A stretch of DNA of 64,000 nucleotides, taken from NCBI RefSeq assembly GCF_000428725.1, contig NZ_KE386791.1, positions 1 to 64,000 on the forward strand, given 5' to 3'. The stretch comes from Psychromonas aquimarina ATCC BAA-1526. Its GTDB lineage: Bacteria; Pseudomonadota; Gammaproteobacteria; Enterobacterales; Psychromonadaceae. The first letter of the stretch is position 1. Each line of letters starts with the position of its first letter. Below, piece after piece: positions 1-9,948 of the stretch. The translations under genes and the position numbers were made by a program. The notes below the pieces were generated by a model. That model had not been told where the DNA came from, ran no database searches, and saw only the letters and a list, made by a program, of their open reading frames with translations.

Positions 1-365
1 ATATAGAAAGCTTAAGGCTGCAAAGTAAAGATAATATGGAAAGACTGGTTACTATCAATGGGTTTATTGCAACGAGATTACTTCAGCTTAAGTTTGCCAA
101 TGAACAAGCTGACAGTACAAGTTGCGAGCAAATATTATCAACAAAGGCATGGAAATTACTTTGGTTAAAAAGGGTAAAGACTAAGCTTCCAGATACCGTT
201 CCCAATATGAGGTGGGCTTATAGTGAATTAGCAAAGCTGGGCGGTTGGAAAGATACAAAGCGAACGGGGCGCGCATCTGTCAAGGTGCTATGGCAAGGAT
301 GGTTTAAATTACAAACCATCCTTGAAGGTTATGAGCTAGCGAAGTCTCTTGAATCTGACTTGTGA
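1..365 (+). CDS. IS4-family transposase, C-terminal part (partial)
   Basis: The reading frame is open from base 3 at the left edge and ends with TGA at 363-365, so the first ATG inside it (36) is not the true start. The visible ~120 residues match the C-terminal Tn5-type dimerisation region of IS4 transposases: MERLVTINGFIATRLLQL, then a W-x-x-LWL segment, then WAYSELAKLGGW followed by DTKRTG and LWQGWFKLQ. The catalytic DDE and YREK region lies upstream of the window. The stop codon falls inside the terminal repeat, as it does in IS50R. Confidence 0.85.
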   Translation, partial: IESLRLQSKDNMERLVTINGFIATRLLQLKFANEQADSTSCEQILSTKAWKLLWLKRVKTKLPDTVPNMRWAYSELAKLGGWKDTKRTGRASVKVLWQGWFKLQTILEGYELAKSLESDL

Positions 366-376
366 TCAAGAGACAG
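358..376. repeat. IS50-like inside-end terminal repeat with Dam site
   Basis: ACTTGTGATCAAGAGACAG agrees with the remembered Tn5/IS50 inside end (reverse complement AGATCTGATCAAGAGACAG) at about 16 of 19 positions, and the 13 bases from GATC to CAG are identical. A GATC Dam site sits at 364-367. The transposase stop codon (363-365) overlaps the repeat. In IS50 the same layout makes the inside end sensitive to Dam methylation; that regulation is inferred here. Confidence 0.75.
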
Positions 377-422
377 CTGAACAGCTCCTTTATTAAATGC
401 AGCGGAGATATTAAGGCGCTGC

Positions 423-722
423 TTACTTATCTTTGTCCATCTCTTGGACAAGGTATTCCTCGACAGATTTCAACAGAACAATATCGGCTTCTTTTAAGGT
501 GTTGAACATCAGCCAAAGGTAGGGGTCTTTGTCGTACCAGCGTCGGCGGTACAGTGAAAGGGGGAAATCAAATGTTTTTTCATAACAAAGCAGGCTCGGA
601 TCATGTTCTTTGACCAGATCCATCACACCCTTTAAAAGTGGATCCATGACTTTTTGATCCATTTCATTAAATGCATCCAGCCTTTTTCCCAGTACTTCAT
701 ATTTGTCATACCATCGATTCAT
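423..722 (-). CDS. Small hypothetical protein (99 aa)
   Basis: Not recognised. The product is soluble, rich in charged and aromatic residues (RWYDKYEVLGKRLDAF at the start, LYRRRWYDKDPYLWLMFN in the middle), and ends in a lysine/aspartate-rich tail. There is no signal peptide or membrane segment. The start is supported by an AGAGAGG ribosome site about 6 bases before ATG. It stands alone between the IS end and a long AT-rich gap. Confidence 0.6.
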   Translation of the reverse strand: MNRWYDKYEVLGKRLDAFNEMDQKVMDPLLKGVMDLVKEHDPSLLCYEKTFDFPLSLYRRRWYDKDPYLWLMFNTLKEADIVLLKSVEEYLVQEMDKDK

Positions 723-1361
723 TATATCCTCTCTGATTCAGCTTGTTACTTAGTTCTGTTTTCATCCTTGAGGTTTAAATCTTGTTAATTGCGATAATAG
801 TGTAAAGCTGCTGATAATTATAGCGCTATAAATAAAATAGACATATAAAATATGTATCTAATACTTATTTGCAACCCTATGATTTAAGGGACTTTATACT
901 TAACTTCAGTTTCAAATACTAAAACAATCAAATTAAATACACTCTAATTGACCATAACGTGATGATTTTAAATGTTAAAACAGCAATTATTCTGTTCCTA
1001 GAATGATAACATTTATAGTTATTTTAATTACATTCACAGTTGTTTAATAACAGTGATTTATCCTGCCTGTCCTTTTGCGTTTATACGTAACTTATATGCT
1101 TTATATTTCAATACGTTGTAAGCGTATGTTGATGATTACGCAATGTAAAAAATGCGATCAGCATCTATATGGATATTCAAATAATTATCAAAATATGATC
1201 AGCTCGGCATTCTTTTTTCGATTAATGCTGATAATCGCCTAGGTTATCATCAGATTCGATGATTAATATTAAAGAGTGCTGTAAATCTATGTTGTACCTG
1301 TGTTTTCATAGGTTTAGCTTCTCTTGATATTTTATAAAAATTAAAAATAAGGATATCTACA
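723..1361. other. AT-rich intergenic region upstream of the DUF3103 gene
   Basis: About 640 bases with no convincing ORF. It should hold promoters for the small gene on the left and the secreted-protein gene on the right. An AAGGATATCTAC ribosome site precedes ATG 1362. Several short imperfect inverted repeats occur (for example around 1110-1135), but none is strong enough to name. Confidence 0.5.
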
Positions 1362-2468
1362 ATGAGACTTAATAAGGTGATGTCGGCCCTGGCTTTGAGC
1401 GGCTTAATGTTTTTTTCTGTAACTGCTAATGCGGCAGATGCAGATCGAGAACTTGCCCGTTCACTGGCGTTAAAAGCCGAACAACTATTACCTAAGCTGG
1501 CTAATGAGAATTACCAGTCTTCATTACACAATCTGCTTAAACAGCGACGCAGCCGCCGCTCTGTCAGTGCAGTTCAGACACTGGCTAATGAGGCAGATCA
1601 AAGAACAGTAAGTCGTTTGGGTCTAGAGGGCCGTACTGATGATTTGATGCAGATGCGTCTGGCTACTCCGGATATGATCGATCGTGTTAAAGCGGGGGAA
1701 GAGGTGTTAATTGCTTATGTCCCGTCTGGAAATGAACGTGAGTGGTCGGCGGTTGAAGCTTTCGACAGTGCGGGTAACGCTGTTTACCTGGATGTTTATG
1801 AAGAGCCGGACGTACCGGTTCTGGTGGTTGAAGCAAATGCCCAGAAAGCGCATACCGCAGGAATCGCTTTGGTTAATGAAGCTCTGCAGGACGCTGGCCT
1901 GCAGGCTCCTAGAAGTGCGCGAATGACTGCTATGAGCAGTGAGCCGCAAACATTGAAAACATCTGTTTTGAAAAAAATCAGGCTTAATGATGATGCAGAG
2001 CCCTGGCTGCTTGGTAAAGCGGAAAGTTATGCCATTGTTGCCGGTGTTAGTCCCAGCCGTGATAAACCGGTAGTTGATATTGTTGATATGCCTTATCTTG
2101 ATTATTCCGAGCAGACCTACTCTCCTAATCAGACCTGGATTTACTGGGACCGTTATCGCTGGGGCGCCGTTGATGTCGTACTGATGGAGCAGGACAGCAA
2201 CTATAACTATCAGGAGCTGGCGACTTTGCTGATTGAAGTATTGGAGAAAGGGCTGATTGCAGGCGGCTACCCTGAAGCAGCACCGTTTCTGGAACTTGCC
2301 AGTAAGATTGTCAAAGCATTACCGGCGTCGTGGATGACTAACGACGATGATTATGTTGAGTCTTTTTATACTCTTGAGCAGGATCAGTCCTATCAGGATT
2401 ACCCGGGTGCGTCCGGTAACGCGGTGATCACTCTAGAGCCGAAAGAGATAAATCTAAGTCATAACTAG
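1362..2468 (+). CDS. Secreted DUF3103 family protein
   Basis: The 368-residue product begins with a Sec signal peptide (MRLNKVMSALALSGLMFFSV, cleavage after TANA, about residue 24). The rest resembles the DUF3103 family of Vibrio and relatives as I recall it: an EW-x-VEA segment near 125, a DVYEEPDVPVLVV segment near 147-160, VLKKIRL near 205, a DKPVVDIVDMPYLDY block near 235-248, the W-x-RYRWGAVDVVLMEQD block near 260-275, and a TNDDDYVESFYTL block near the C-terminus. Function is unknown; location is probably periplasmic or extracellular. It is a single gene with a strong terminator behind it. Confidence 0.75.
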   Translation: MRLNKVMSALALSGLMFFSVTANAADADRELARSLALKAEQLLPKLANENYQSSLHNLLKQRRSRRSVSAVQTLANEADQRTVSRLGLEGRTDDLMQMRLATPDMIDRVKAGEEVLIAYVPSGNEREWSAVEAFDSAGNAVYLDVYEEPDVPVLVVEANAQKAHTAGIALVNEALQDAGLQAPRSARMTAMSSEPQTLKTSVLKKIRLNDDAEPWLLGKAESYAIVAGVSPSRDKPVVDIVDMPYLDYSEQTYSPNQTWIYWDRYRWGAVDVVLMEQDSNYNYQELATLLIEVLEKGLIAGGYPEAAPFLELASKIVKALPASWMTNDDDYVESFYTLEQDQSYQDYPGASGNAVITLEPKEINLSHN

Positions 2469-2482
2469 AACGCTGTATAAAC

Positions 2483-2516
2483 AAAGGCCGCTGTTATTGT
2501 AAATACAGCGGCCTTT
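2483..2516. terminator. Bidirectional terminator between the DUF3103 gene and norM
   Basis: Perfect 12-bp stem AAAGGCCGCTGT / ACAGCGGCCTTT with a 10-base loop, between convergent genes ending at 2468 and 2527. Confidence 0.85.
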
Positions 2517-2526
2517 AGTTTTAAAT

Positions 2527-3870
2527 TTAAGCGCTTAGTTTCTGCTGCACAGTATGCAGGCGCTGTCCTAATAAAACCGCCGCAACAGTTAAGCCTACTG
2601 TGATACCGATCCAGAATCCTTTTGCACCTAGAGGGTCAACTACCAGATCTGTCATGCTCAGCAGATAACCTAAGGGTAAACCAACTACCCAGTAGGCGAT
2701 AAATGTACGGGTAAATATCGACATCATCTCTTTATAGCCGCGTAATGCGCCGGCAGCAACAACCTGGATTGAATCAACACACTGATACATTGCTGAGAAC
2801 AGCATTAAAGTGACCGCTAAAGTGATAACTTCCGGATTGCTTGTATAAAGCTGAGCGATATCTTCTTTAAAGATAACGGTTGATATAGCCGTTATTATTG
2901 ATAATCCTAGGCCTGCGCTGAAACCGGCATAACTTGCATTTTTTGCACCTTCTGTATTATGCGAGCCTAAATTAAAACCTACGCGGATACTAACGGCATT
3001 AGCCACACTCATAGGCAGCATAAATACCATGCTTGAGAAGTTCATCGCTATCTGATGGGCCGCCACAATCATAGATCCTAACGGTGCAATTAACATGGCA
3101 ATACCCGCGAAGATAGTGACCTCAAAAAACAGGGCGATGGCAACAGGCAGCCCGAGTTTAAAGATCGACCATATTTGTGTGTAGTCTGGTCTGCTGAAAG
3201 ATTTGAATAACTGATAGTGCTGCAGTTTTTTAGCATATAAAACGTAAATCAGCAGTGCCAGCAGCATTACCCAGTATACTATGGTGGTTGCAACACCACA
3301 CCCGGCACCGCCCAGCGCAGGCATACCGAATTTACCGTAGACAAAAATCCAGTTAAGCGGAATATTAGTGAACAGGCCGATAAAACCGATCACCATAGCC
3401 GGTTTGGTCAGTGATAAACCCTCTACATAGTTACGCAGCGCCTGGAATAATAAAAATGCGGGAACTGCCGCCAGTACGGCATATAAATACTGTGTGGTGA
3501 TCTCTTTTAATGCCGGCTCGATATCCATATAGTTAACAATGGCGCTGGCATTATATAAAACCACCATAATCGGCAGTGACAGCATTAGCGCCAGATAAAT
3601 GCCTTGTTGTCCGGTCTGCGGGATCAGGCTGGTCTGCTGCGCGCCGTGTGCCTGCGCTGTAAGCGGTATTAATGCCATTAATATACCGACGCCGAATAAA
3701 ATGCAGGGCAGCCAGATACTGGCTGCAATGGAAACAGCCGCCATATCGTTGGCACTGACACCACCGGCCATGACGGTATCAACAAAACCCATTGCTGTCT
3801 GCGCAAACTGTGCAAAAAAGATGGGAATAGATAATTTGAGAATTTTGCTGATTTCTTGTGAGTAGGTCAC
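2527..3870 (-). CDS. norM: MATE family multidrug efflux protein, NorM-like
   Basis: A 447-residue, 12-helix inner-membrane cation/drug antiporter of the MATE family. The N-terminal TMGFVDTVMAGGVSANDMAAV segment is the signature of NorM/YdhE proteins, and the two six-helix halves are both intact. The frame extends to a TTG at 3894, but GTG at 3870 is the better start: GGAG lies five bases upstream and the protein then begins MTYSQEISKILKLSIP, the usual NorM length. The substrate cannot be told from sequence; Na+- or H+-coupled export of cationic drugs is the family role. Confidence 0.9.
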   Translation of the reverse strand: MTYSQEISKILKLSIPIFFAQFAQTAMGFVDTVMAGGVSANDMAAVSIAASIWLPCILFGVGILMALIPLTAQAHGAQQTSLIPQTGQQGIYLALMLSLPIMVVLYNASAIVNYMDIEPALKEITTQYLYAVLAAVPAFLLFQALRNYVEGLSLTKPAMVIGFIGLFTNIPLNWIFVYGKFGMPALGGAGCGVATTIVYWVMLLALLIYVLYAKKLQHYQLFKSFSRPDYTQIWSIFKLGLPVAIALFFEVTIFAGIAMLIAPLGSMIVAAHQIAMNFSSMVFMLPMSVANAVSIRVGFNLGSHNTEGAKNASYAGFSAGLGLSIITAISTVIFKEDIAQLYTSNPEVITLAVTLMLFSAMYQCVDSIQVVAAGALRGYKEMMSIFTRTFIAYWVVGLPLGYLLSMTDLVVDPLGAKGFWIGITVGLTVAAVLLGQRLHTVQQKLSA

Positions 3871-4131
3871 GAAAACTCCGAATGAATAGTTCAAATAGGT
3901 ATACCCGGATTAAGCTTTGAATCTGCTTGTTCAGGTGGTTGGGGTATAAAGGCGAAGTGTATGCCTAACCCTCTGCTGCGGCAATTAAATTTATGCTGAT
4001 CAGAGCAATTTAATAATTCGATGATAGGCATCTTATTTTAGTTAAAAAGTTCGGTCAACAATACAGCTAACAAGTACACTGAATAAGCGTCTTCGTGACT
4101 ACCCAGGTTATTAAATAATAGGTCCCTTATT

Positions 4132-6819
4132 ATGAGCTTACAGATGTTGAAACATTTCTTTAACCCCAGATCAATTGCTGTTATCGGTGCATCTGTTAAT
4201 CCGCATCGCGCCGGTTATCTGGTGATGAATAATTTACTGGCAGAAGGTTTTAACGGTCCTATTATGCCGGTGACGCCTAAATATGTTTCGGTTCACGGGG
4301 TCTTAGCTTATAAAAGTATCGAACAGCTTCCGATAACACCGGAACTTGCTGTGATCTGTACTAATGAATTTCGTATTCCGGAAATTCTGCATGCGTTAGG
4401 TCAAAAAGGCTGCACAGCTGCTGTTGTGGTGACCACTGAAAATGAACAGAAAACAGCTGCTGAAATATACGCGCTGGCAAGGAAGTATAAAATTCGTCTG
4501 CTGGGTATGAGCAGCTTAGGTATTATTAATCCGCATACGAACTTAAATGCCAGCCTTGCTCACTGCGGCGCTTTAAAAGGTAATATAGCATTTGTCTCCC
4601 AGTCTGCTGCTGTATGCACAACAGTGCTGGACTGGGCAAACAGTAAACAGATCGGATTTTCAGCTTTTGTTTCTCTAGGCAATGCGCAGGATATCAGTTT
4701 TGCTGAGTTATTAGACTATCTGGCGCGGGATACAAAGACTAAATCGATTTTGTTATATGTCGACAGCATTGCAGATGCACGTGATTTTTTATCGGCCGCC
4801 CGTGCTGTTTCACAGCATAAATCGGTATTAGTGATTAAATCGGGCAGTTCTTTAATAGGAGCCAAAGCCGCTGCTTTACACAGTAACGGCCGATTTGGTC
4901 ATGACAGCGTTTATGATGCAGCTATTAAACGTGCCGGTATGCTGCGGGTGCATGATCTGCATGAGCTTTTTGCCGCTGTTGAAACGCTTGCTTATTCTAG
5001 CCATCTGCACGGCGAACGTTTAGCGGTTATTACTAACGGCGGCGGTTTGGGGATTTTAGCGGTGGATAATCTGGCGGCAATGGGCGGCCGTCTTGCTGAG
5101 CTTGATATAGAGCTATTGGCTAAACTAGACAGCTGTCTGCCGAGTAACTGGTCGCATAATAATCCTGTCGATATGATCGGAGATGCAGATCCTAAGCGCT
5201 ATGCCGCGGCGTTAACTCATCTGATGGACAGTGACCAGCTTGATGCAGTTTTAATTATGCATTCACCTTCGGCATTATCGGACAGCGAAAACAGCGCGCG
5301 GGCGATTATTGATGTGATCAGTAAACATCCTAGGCGTAAGCAGATTAATATTTTAACCAACTGGACGGGAGAAGCGGCTGCTAAACCTGCCCGCGCTTTA
5401 TTTGCCCAGGCAAAAATTCCGACATTCAGAACCCCGAAAGGCGCTGTAACCGCTTTTATGCATCTGGTGCAGTACCGTCGTAACAAAAAACTGCTGATGG
5501 AAACCCCCGCCAGTATTCCGGATCATCTTGTTTATGATATTAAAGCAGCGGCAGAGTGCATTAGCCAAAATGTTAATCCGCAGTCTCTGTCCGCCCGCCT
5601 TAACACCTATCAGGCCAAACCGATATTAGAAGCCTATCATCTTAATACTATTGAAACCGTGGTGGTAAACAGCAGCGAAGAGGCACTGCAGAAAGCGGCT
5701 GTGATTGGTTTTCCATTAGCGGTGAAAATAAATTCTCCGGATATTGAATATAAATCGCAGGTTCATGGTGTGATGCTTAATATTAACAGCCGGGAGGCAT
5801 TGAAACTGGCTTTAACTGAAATTAAGCAGCGGGTTGCCGCTTTTTTACCGCAGGCGCGCTTAAGCGGTTTTACTCTGCAGAAGATGCTTGCCGGCGGCTT
5901 AGGTTTAGAGCTGAGAGTGATGATTAAACAGGATCCGATTTTCGGCCCGGTGATTGCTGTTTCTCAGGAGAGTGATGCCCGCGATTTACACACAACCCTG
6001 GAAAATGCGGTTGTTGCGCTGCCGCCGTTAAATCTGGCCCTGGCGCGTTATCTGATGATTCAGGGTATTGCCGATAAAAAAATTCAGATCAAGCGCGGCA
6101 TTCAGGAGTTTAATATGGATGCCGTGTGTTTAATGCTGACCAAGATTTCGCAGATGTTAATGGACAACCCTGAAATCAAAGATCTGGATTTAAACCCGGT
6201 GCTGGTGTGCGCCGATAAGGTCACTATTTTAGACGGCCAAATGCAGCTGTCGCTTGCCGCTGAAGGTTACCTTAATCAGTTTGCTATCAGTCCGTATCCG
6301 AAACATCTGGAAGAGAATACTAAATTAAAAAATGGTCAGACCGTTCTTATCCGTCCAATTACCCCAGAGGATGAAGGACGCCACCAGGTATTTGACGCCG
6401 CATTAACAGAAGAAGATCGTTATAAACGTTATTTCTCGCAGCGCGGTAAAATGACCCATGAAGAGATGGCGATTTTAACCCAGATTGATTATGAGCGGGA
6501 AATGGCATTTATTGCGGTTCGTCTGGATAAGCATAAAAACCAGGAAACCTTAGCGGTGATCCGCGCTTCAATTGATCCGGATAATCGTGAAGCGGAGTTT
6601 GCCATGATTGTGCGCTCTGATCTGCAGGGCTTAGGGCTGGGTAATATCCTGTTAAATAAACTGATTAACTACCAGAAAACTAAAGGTACAACTTATTTAA
6701 CCGGCATGACAATGCTCTCCAATGTCGGCATGGCGACTCTGGCTAAAAAACTCGGTTTTTCTGTTGAGCGGGATATTGAAGAGGGGGTGATTAATATGTC
6801 CTTAGCACTGCAGAGTTGA
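4132..6819 (+). CDS. Bifunctional acyl-CoA synthetase-like / GNAT protein acetyltransferase (Pat/PatZ)
   Basis: 895 residues, close to the 886 of E. coli PatZ (YfiQ). Residues ~1-700 are an ADP-forming acyl-CoA synthetase-like region: a CoA-binding domain beginning FFNPRSIAVIGASVNP, a succinyl-CoA synthetase-like domain (SQSAAVCTTVLDWA), and an ATP-grasp-like part (YHLNTIETVVV onward). Residues ~735-895 are a GNAT acetyltransferase domain (VLIRPITPEDE, then the acetyl-CoA loop SDLQGLGLGNILL). Family members acetylate lysines of metabolic enzymes such as acetyl-CoA synthetase; the targets here are inferred. Single gene, no clear operon. Confidence 0.9.
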   Translation: MSLQMLKHFFNPRSIAVIGASVNPHRAGYLVMNNLLAEGFNGPIMPVTPKYVSVHGVLAYKSIEQLPITPELAVICTNEFRIPEILHALGQKGCTAAVVVTTENEQKTAAEIYALARKYKIRLLGMSSLGIINPHTNLNASLAHCGALKGNIAFVSQSAAVCTTVLDWANSKQIGFSAFVSLGNAQDISFAELLDYLARDTKTKSILLYVDSIADARDFLSAARAVSQHKSVLVIKSGSSLIGAKAAALHSNGRFGHDSVYDAAIKRAGMLRVHDLHELFAAVETLAYSSHLHGERLAVITNGGGLGILAVDNLAAMGGRLAELDIELLAKLDSCLPSNWSHNNPVDMIGDADPKRYAAALTHLMDSDQLDAVLIMHSPSALSDSENSARAIIDVISKHPRRKQINILTNWTGEAAAKPARALFAQAKIPTFRTPKGAVTAFMHLVQYRRNKKLLMETPASIPDHLVYDIKAAAECISQNVNPQSLSARLNTYQAKPILEAYHLNTIETVVVNSSEEALQKAAVIGFPLAVKINSPDIEYKSQVHGVMLNINSREALKLALTEIKQRVAAFLPQARLSGFTLQKMLAGGLGLELRVMIKQDPIFGPVIAVSQESDARDLHTTLENAVVALPPLNLALARYLMIQGIADKKIQIKRGIQEFNMDAVCLMLTKISQMLMDNPEIKDLDLNPVLVCADKVTILDGQMQLSLAAEGYLNQFAISPYPKHLEENTKLKNGQTVLIRPITPEDEGRHQVFDAALTEEDRYKRYFSQRGKMTHEEMAILTQIDYEREMAFIAVRLDKHKNQETLAVIRASIDPDNREAEFAMIVRSDLQGLGLGNILLNKLINYQKTKGTTYLTGMTMLSNVGMATLAKKLGFSVERDIEEGVINMSLALQS

Positions 6820-7171
6820 GCATAATATAAGGTATTTATAACAGTACGCAGAGGAAACATGCCCGGATGAGCTGATTATTTAATAAATACTGTTATTAAG
6901 GGCTTAGCAATCGGCAGCGCTTCTTGTATATTAGAGAGCTTGTTTCTGCTGAATAAAAAAGTATTTTGATTAAGGCGAGAAGAAAAAGGGCAGTTGTTTA
7001 AAATAATGATAAAGCGCAGCTTGTCCAGAAGGTCGGACTATTTTTATGCCGCTGCGTTATCAGTTTATACTAGTGAATCACAGCACCGTAAAACAGCTGC
7101 CGGCAGAAGCAAACAGTAAAGGGCTGGTCCCGAATAAATTCCAATTTACAGCATAATAAGAGTGTATAAAA
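6820..7171. other. Intergenic region upstream of pepN
   Basis: About 350 bases without an ORF. A pair of arms, ATAACAGTA (~6838) and TACTGTTAT (~6887), could form a long-loop hairpin after pat. A TTATACT-like -10 element near 7066 could serve pepN. Nothing else stands out. Confidence 0.4.
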
Positions 7172-9814
7172 ATGAGCCAAGTTGCCTCTATCGAAGAAGT
7201 TACACAGAAAAACCCGCAGGAAAAGCACCTTTGTGATTATCGTGCTTGTGATTTCGCTGTCAGTACATTAGATCTTGAATTTGATCTGTTTGATGAATGT
7301 ACGCAGGTTAAAGCTGTTAGTCATATCAGCCGCAGTAATAAAAGCGCCGCACCGCTGTTTTTATTCGGCGAGCAGCTGAAGTTAGTTTCAATTTTAGTAA
7401 ATGACAAGTCCTATGCTGATTTTGAATTAGTTTCAGGCGGACTGCAGATTAATCAGCTGCCCGATGAGTTTAAATTAGAAATTAATACTGAAATTAATCC
7501 GGCAGCCAATAAAGCCTTTGAAGGTTTATATAAATCGGGTGAAGCATTCTGTACCCAGTGTGAAGCGGAAGGTTTCCGTCGTATTACCTATTATTTAGAC
7601 CGTCCCGATGTGATGGCTAAATTCACCACCAAAATAACAGCAGATAAAAACCTTTATCCGTCACTGCTGTCCAACGGTAACCGTATTGATCAGGGCGATT
7701 TAGATAACGGCCGCCACTGGGTGAGCTGGGGCGATCCCTTCCCTAAACCGGCTTATCTGTTTGCTTTAGTGGCCGGTGAGTTTGACTGTTTAACTGACAG
7801 CTATACAACAAAGAGCGGCCGCTCCGTTGCTTTAGAACTGTTTGTTGATAAAGGCAATCTAGATAAAACCGCACATGCTATGCTGTCATTGAAAAAGTCC
7901 ATGTTATGGGACGAGCAGCGCTTTAACCTTGAATATGATTTAGATATCTACATGATTGTGGCGGTTGATTTTTTCAATATGGGTGCCATGGAAAATAAAG
8001 GCCTGAACATTTTTAATTCAAAATTTGTTTTAGCCAACTCTCAAAGTGCAACAGACCAGGACTATTTAGGGATTGAAGCGGTTATCGGTCATGAGTATTT
8101 CCATAACTGGACCGGCAACCGCATTACCTGTCGTGACTGGTTCCAGTTAAGCTTAAAAGAAGGTTTAACGGTATTCCGCGATCAGGAGTTCAGTTCAGAT
8201 CTGGGCAGCCGCAGTGTTAACCGTATCGCTAATGTTAAAATTATGCGTAACCATCAGTTTGCTGAAGACGGCGGGCCGATGGCGCACCCGATTCGTCCTG
8301 CATCAGTGATGGAGATGAATAACTTTTATACTGTCACTGTGTATAACAAAGGCTCGGAAGTGATCCGCATGATGCATACCCTGCTCGGCGAGACAAACTT
8401 CCAGAAGGGCATGAAGCTCTACGTTGAACGTTTTGACGGGCAGGCAGTGACCTGTGATGATTTTGTGGCCGCAATGACAGATGCCAGCGGTATTGATTTA
8501 TCACTGTTTAAACGCTGGTACTCACAGTCGGGTACACCGCAGGTAAATGTGACCGATCATTATGACAGTGCATCGCAGACTTATCAGATAACCTTTAAAC
8601 AGAAGAATCTGCCCACTGCGGATCAGCATATTAAACAGAGTTTACATATCCCTATTGATATTGAACTGCTTGATGAAAGCGGTACGGCACTGGATTTAGG
8701 TGATGGTAAAACTAACAGCGTACTTAGTCTGACCCATAAAGAGCAGACCTTTGTTTATAAAAATATTGCAGCCAAGCCGGTGCCGAGTCTTTTCCGCGGT
8801 TTTTCTGCCCCGGTTAAGTATCAGTATGCCTACAGCGATCAGCAGCTGCAGCATTTAATGGCTTTTGCCAGTGATGAGTTTTCATCATGGGATGCCGGAC
8901 AGACTTTATTTAATAAATATCTGCTTAAAAATGTGCAGCGTCTGCAGGCAGAGCAGAGCTTAGCGCTGCCGGCAGTATTTACTGATGCTTTTAAAGCTGT
9001 TTTAGTTAATGACACTGTGGATCCGGCTTTAATCGCAGATATGTTCGATTTTATCAGTGAAAGCGGGGCAATGGAGTTATTTGAGCGAGTTGATATTGAA
9101 GCGCTGCATCAGGCGCGTGATTTTATGCTTAAGCATCTGGCCGCACAATTAAAAGATGAGTTTGTTGATGCTTATGATAAGCATCAGGTTTGTGGTGAAT
9201 ATCAGCCGGATAGCGCCGATATCGCTAAGCGTAAACTGGCAAATACGGCGCTGGCCTATATTAGTAAAGCAGATCCGCAGTTAGCAGATGATTTAGTGAT
9301 TAAGCAGCTGAGTAACTGCAATAACATGACCGATCATCTCGGTGCTCTGTCAGCAGCCAACAGCGGGCAGCTTGACTGCCGCGAAAGTGTCATGGCAGAC
9401 TTTGATGATAAGTGGTTTGAAAACGGACTGGTTATGGATAAATGGTTTAGTCTGCAGGCCAGTCTGCCGAATGCTCAGGTGCTGGATAATATCAAAGCGC
9501 TGTTTAGTCACCGCAGTTTTGATTTTAGTAACCCGAATCGATTACGCGCATTAGTCGGCTCCTTTGTACAGAATAATGCATATTATTTCCATGCGGCCGA
9601 CGGCAGCGGTTATGAGTTTTTAACTGAGCAGCTGATTAAATTAAACAGTCAGAACCCGCAGGTGGCGGCACGTTTAATTACCCCGCTTATTCAGTTTAAA
9701 CGCCTGGACTCACAGCGTGTTGAATTAATGAAAACCCAGTTGAATCGTTTGCTTAAACTAGATGATTTATCTCTGGATCTGTACGAAAAAGTATCTAAAG
9801 CGTTAGCGCAGTAA
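7172..9814 (+). CDS. pepN: Aminopeptidase N (M1 zinc metallopeptidase)
   Basis: 880 residues, matching the ~870 of gammaproteobacterial PepN. The exopeptidase motif GAMENKG is near residue 270 and the zinc motif HEYFHNW is near 307, with the third ligand glutamate in SLKEGLTVFRDQEF about 19 residues later. The N-terminal beta domain and the C-terminal helical domain (ending LDDLSLDLYEKVSKAL) are complete. It is a cytosolic enzyme that removes N-terminal residues from peptides during protein turnover. Monocistronic, with a strong terminator. Confidence 0.97.
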   Translation: MSQVASIEEVTQKNPQEKHLCDYRACDFAVSTLDLEFDLFDECTQVKAVSHISRSNKSAAPLFLFGEQLKLVSILVNDKSYADFELVSGGLQINQLPDEFKLEINTEINPAANKAFEGLYKSGEAFCTQCEAEGFRRITYYLDRPDVMAKFTTKITADKNLYPSLLSNGNRIDQGDLDNGRHWVSWGDPFPKPAYLFALVAGEFDCLTDSYTTKSGRSVALELFVDKGNLDKTAHAMLSLKKSMLWDEQRFNLEYDLDIYMIVAVDFFNMGAMENKGLNIFNSKFVLANSQSATDQDYLGIEAVIGHEYFHNWTGNRITCRDWFQLSLKEGLTVFRDQEFSSDLGSRSVNRIANVKIMRNHQFAEDGGPMAHPIRPASVMEMNNFYTVTVYNKGSEVIRMMHTLLGETNFQKGMKLYVERFDGQAVTCDDFVAAMTDASGIDLSLFKRWYSQSGTPQVNVTDHYDSASQTYQITFKQKNLPTADQHIKQSLHIPIDIELLDESGTALDLGDGKTNSVLSLTHKEQTFVYKNIAAKPVPSLFRGFSAPVKYQYAYSDQQLQHLMAFASDEFSSWDAGQTLFNKYLLKNVQRLQAEQSLALPAVFTDAFKAVLVNDTVDPALIADMFDFISESGAMELFERVDIEALHQARDFMLKHLAAQLKDEFVDAYDKHQVCGEYQPDSADIAKRKLANTALAYISKADPQLADDLVIKQLSNCNNMTDHLGALSAANSGQLDCRESVMADFDDKWFENGLVMDKWFSLQASLPNAQVLDNIKALFSHRSFDFSNPNRLRALVGSFVQNNAYYFHAADGSGYEFLTEQLIKLNSQNPQVAARLITPLIQFKRLDSQRVELMKTQLNRLLKLDDLSLDLYEKVSKALAQ

Positions 9815-9854
9815 TATTCGCAATAATTGCTGTGCAATTAGCGTGATCCACTTT

Positions 9855-9886
9855 GCCTTTCTGATAATTCAGAAAGGCTTTTTTTT
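9855..9886 (+). terminator. Rho-independent terminator of pepN
   Basis: 10-bp perfect stem GCCTTTCTGA / TCAGAAAGGC with a TAAT loop, followed by eight T residues. Confidence 0.92.
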
Positions 9887-9948
9887 ATCTGCTTGATCTA
9901 ATTCATATTATTTGTTGTGTGTAAGAGGAAAATCAACTTCAGGTTGAT

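Larger units (their letters stand above)
1..376 (+). mobile_element. Right end of an IS50/Tn5-like (IS4 family) insertion sequence
   Basis: The window opens inside an insertion sequence. What is visible is the 3' part of the transposase gene and a 19-bp terminal sequence at 358-376. The left end lies outside the window, so neither a target duplication nor completeness can be judged. If the element makes a 9-bp duplication like Tn5, the right copy would be the nine bases after 376. Confidence 0.8.
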
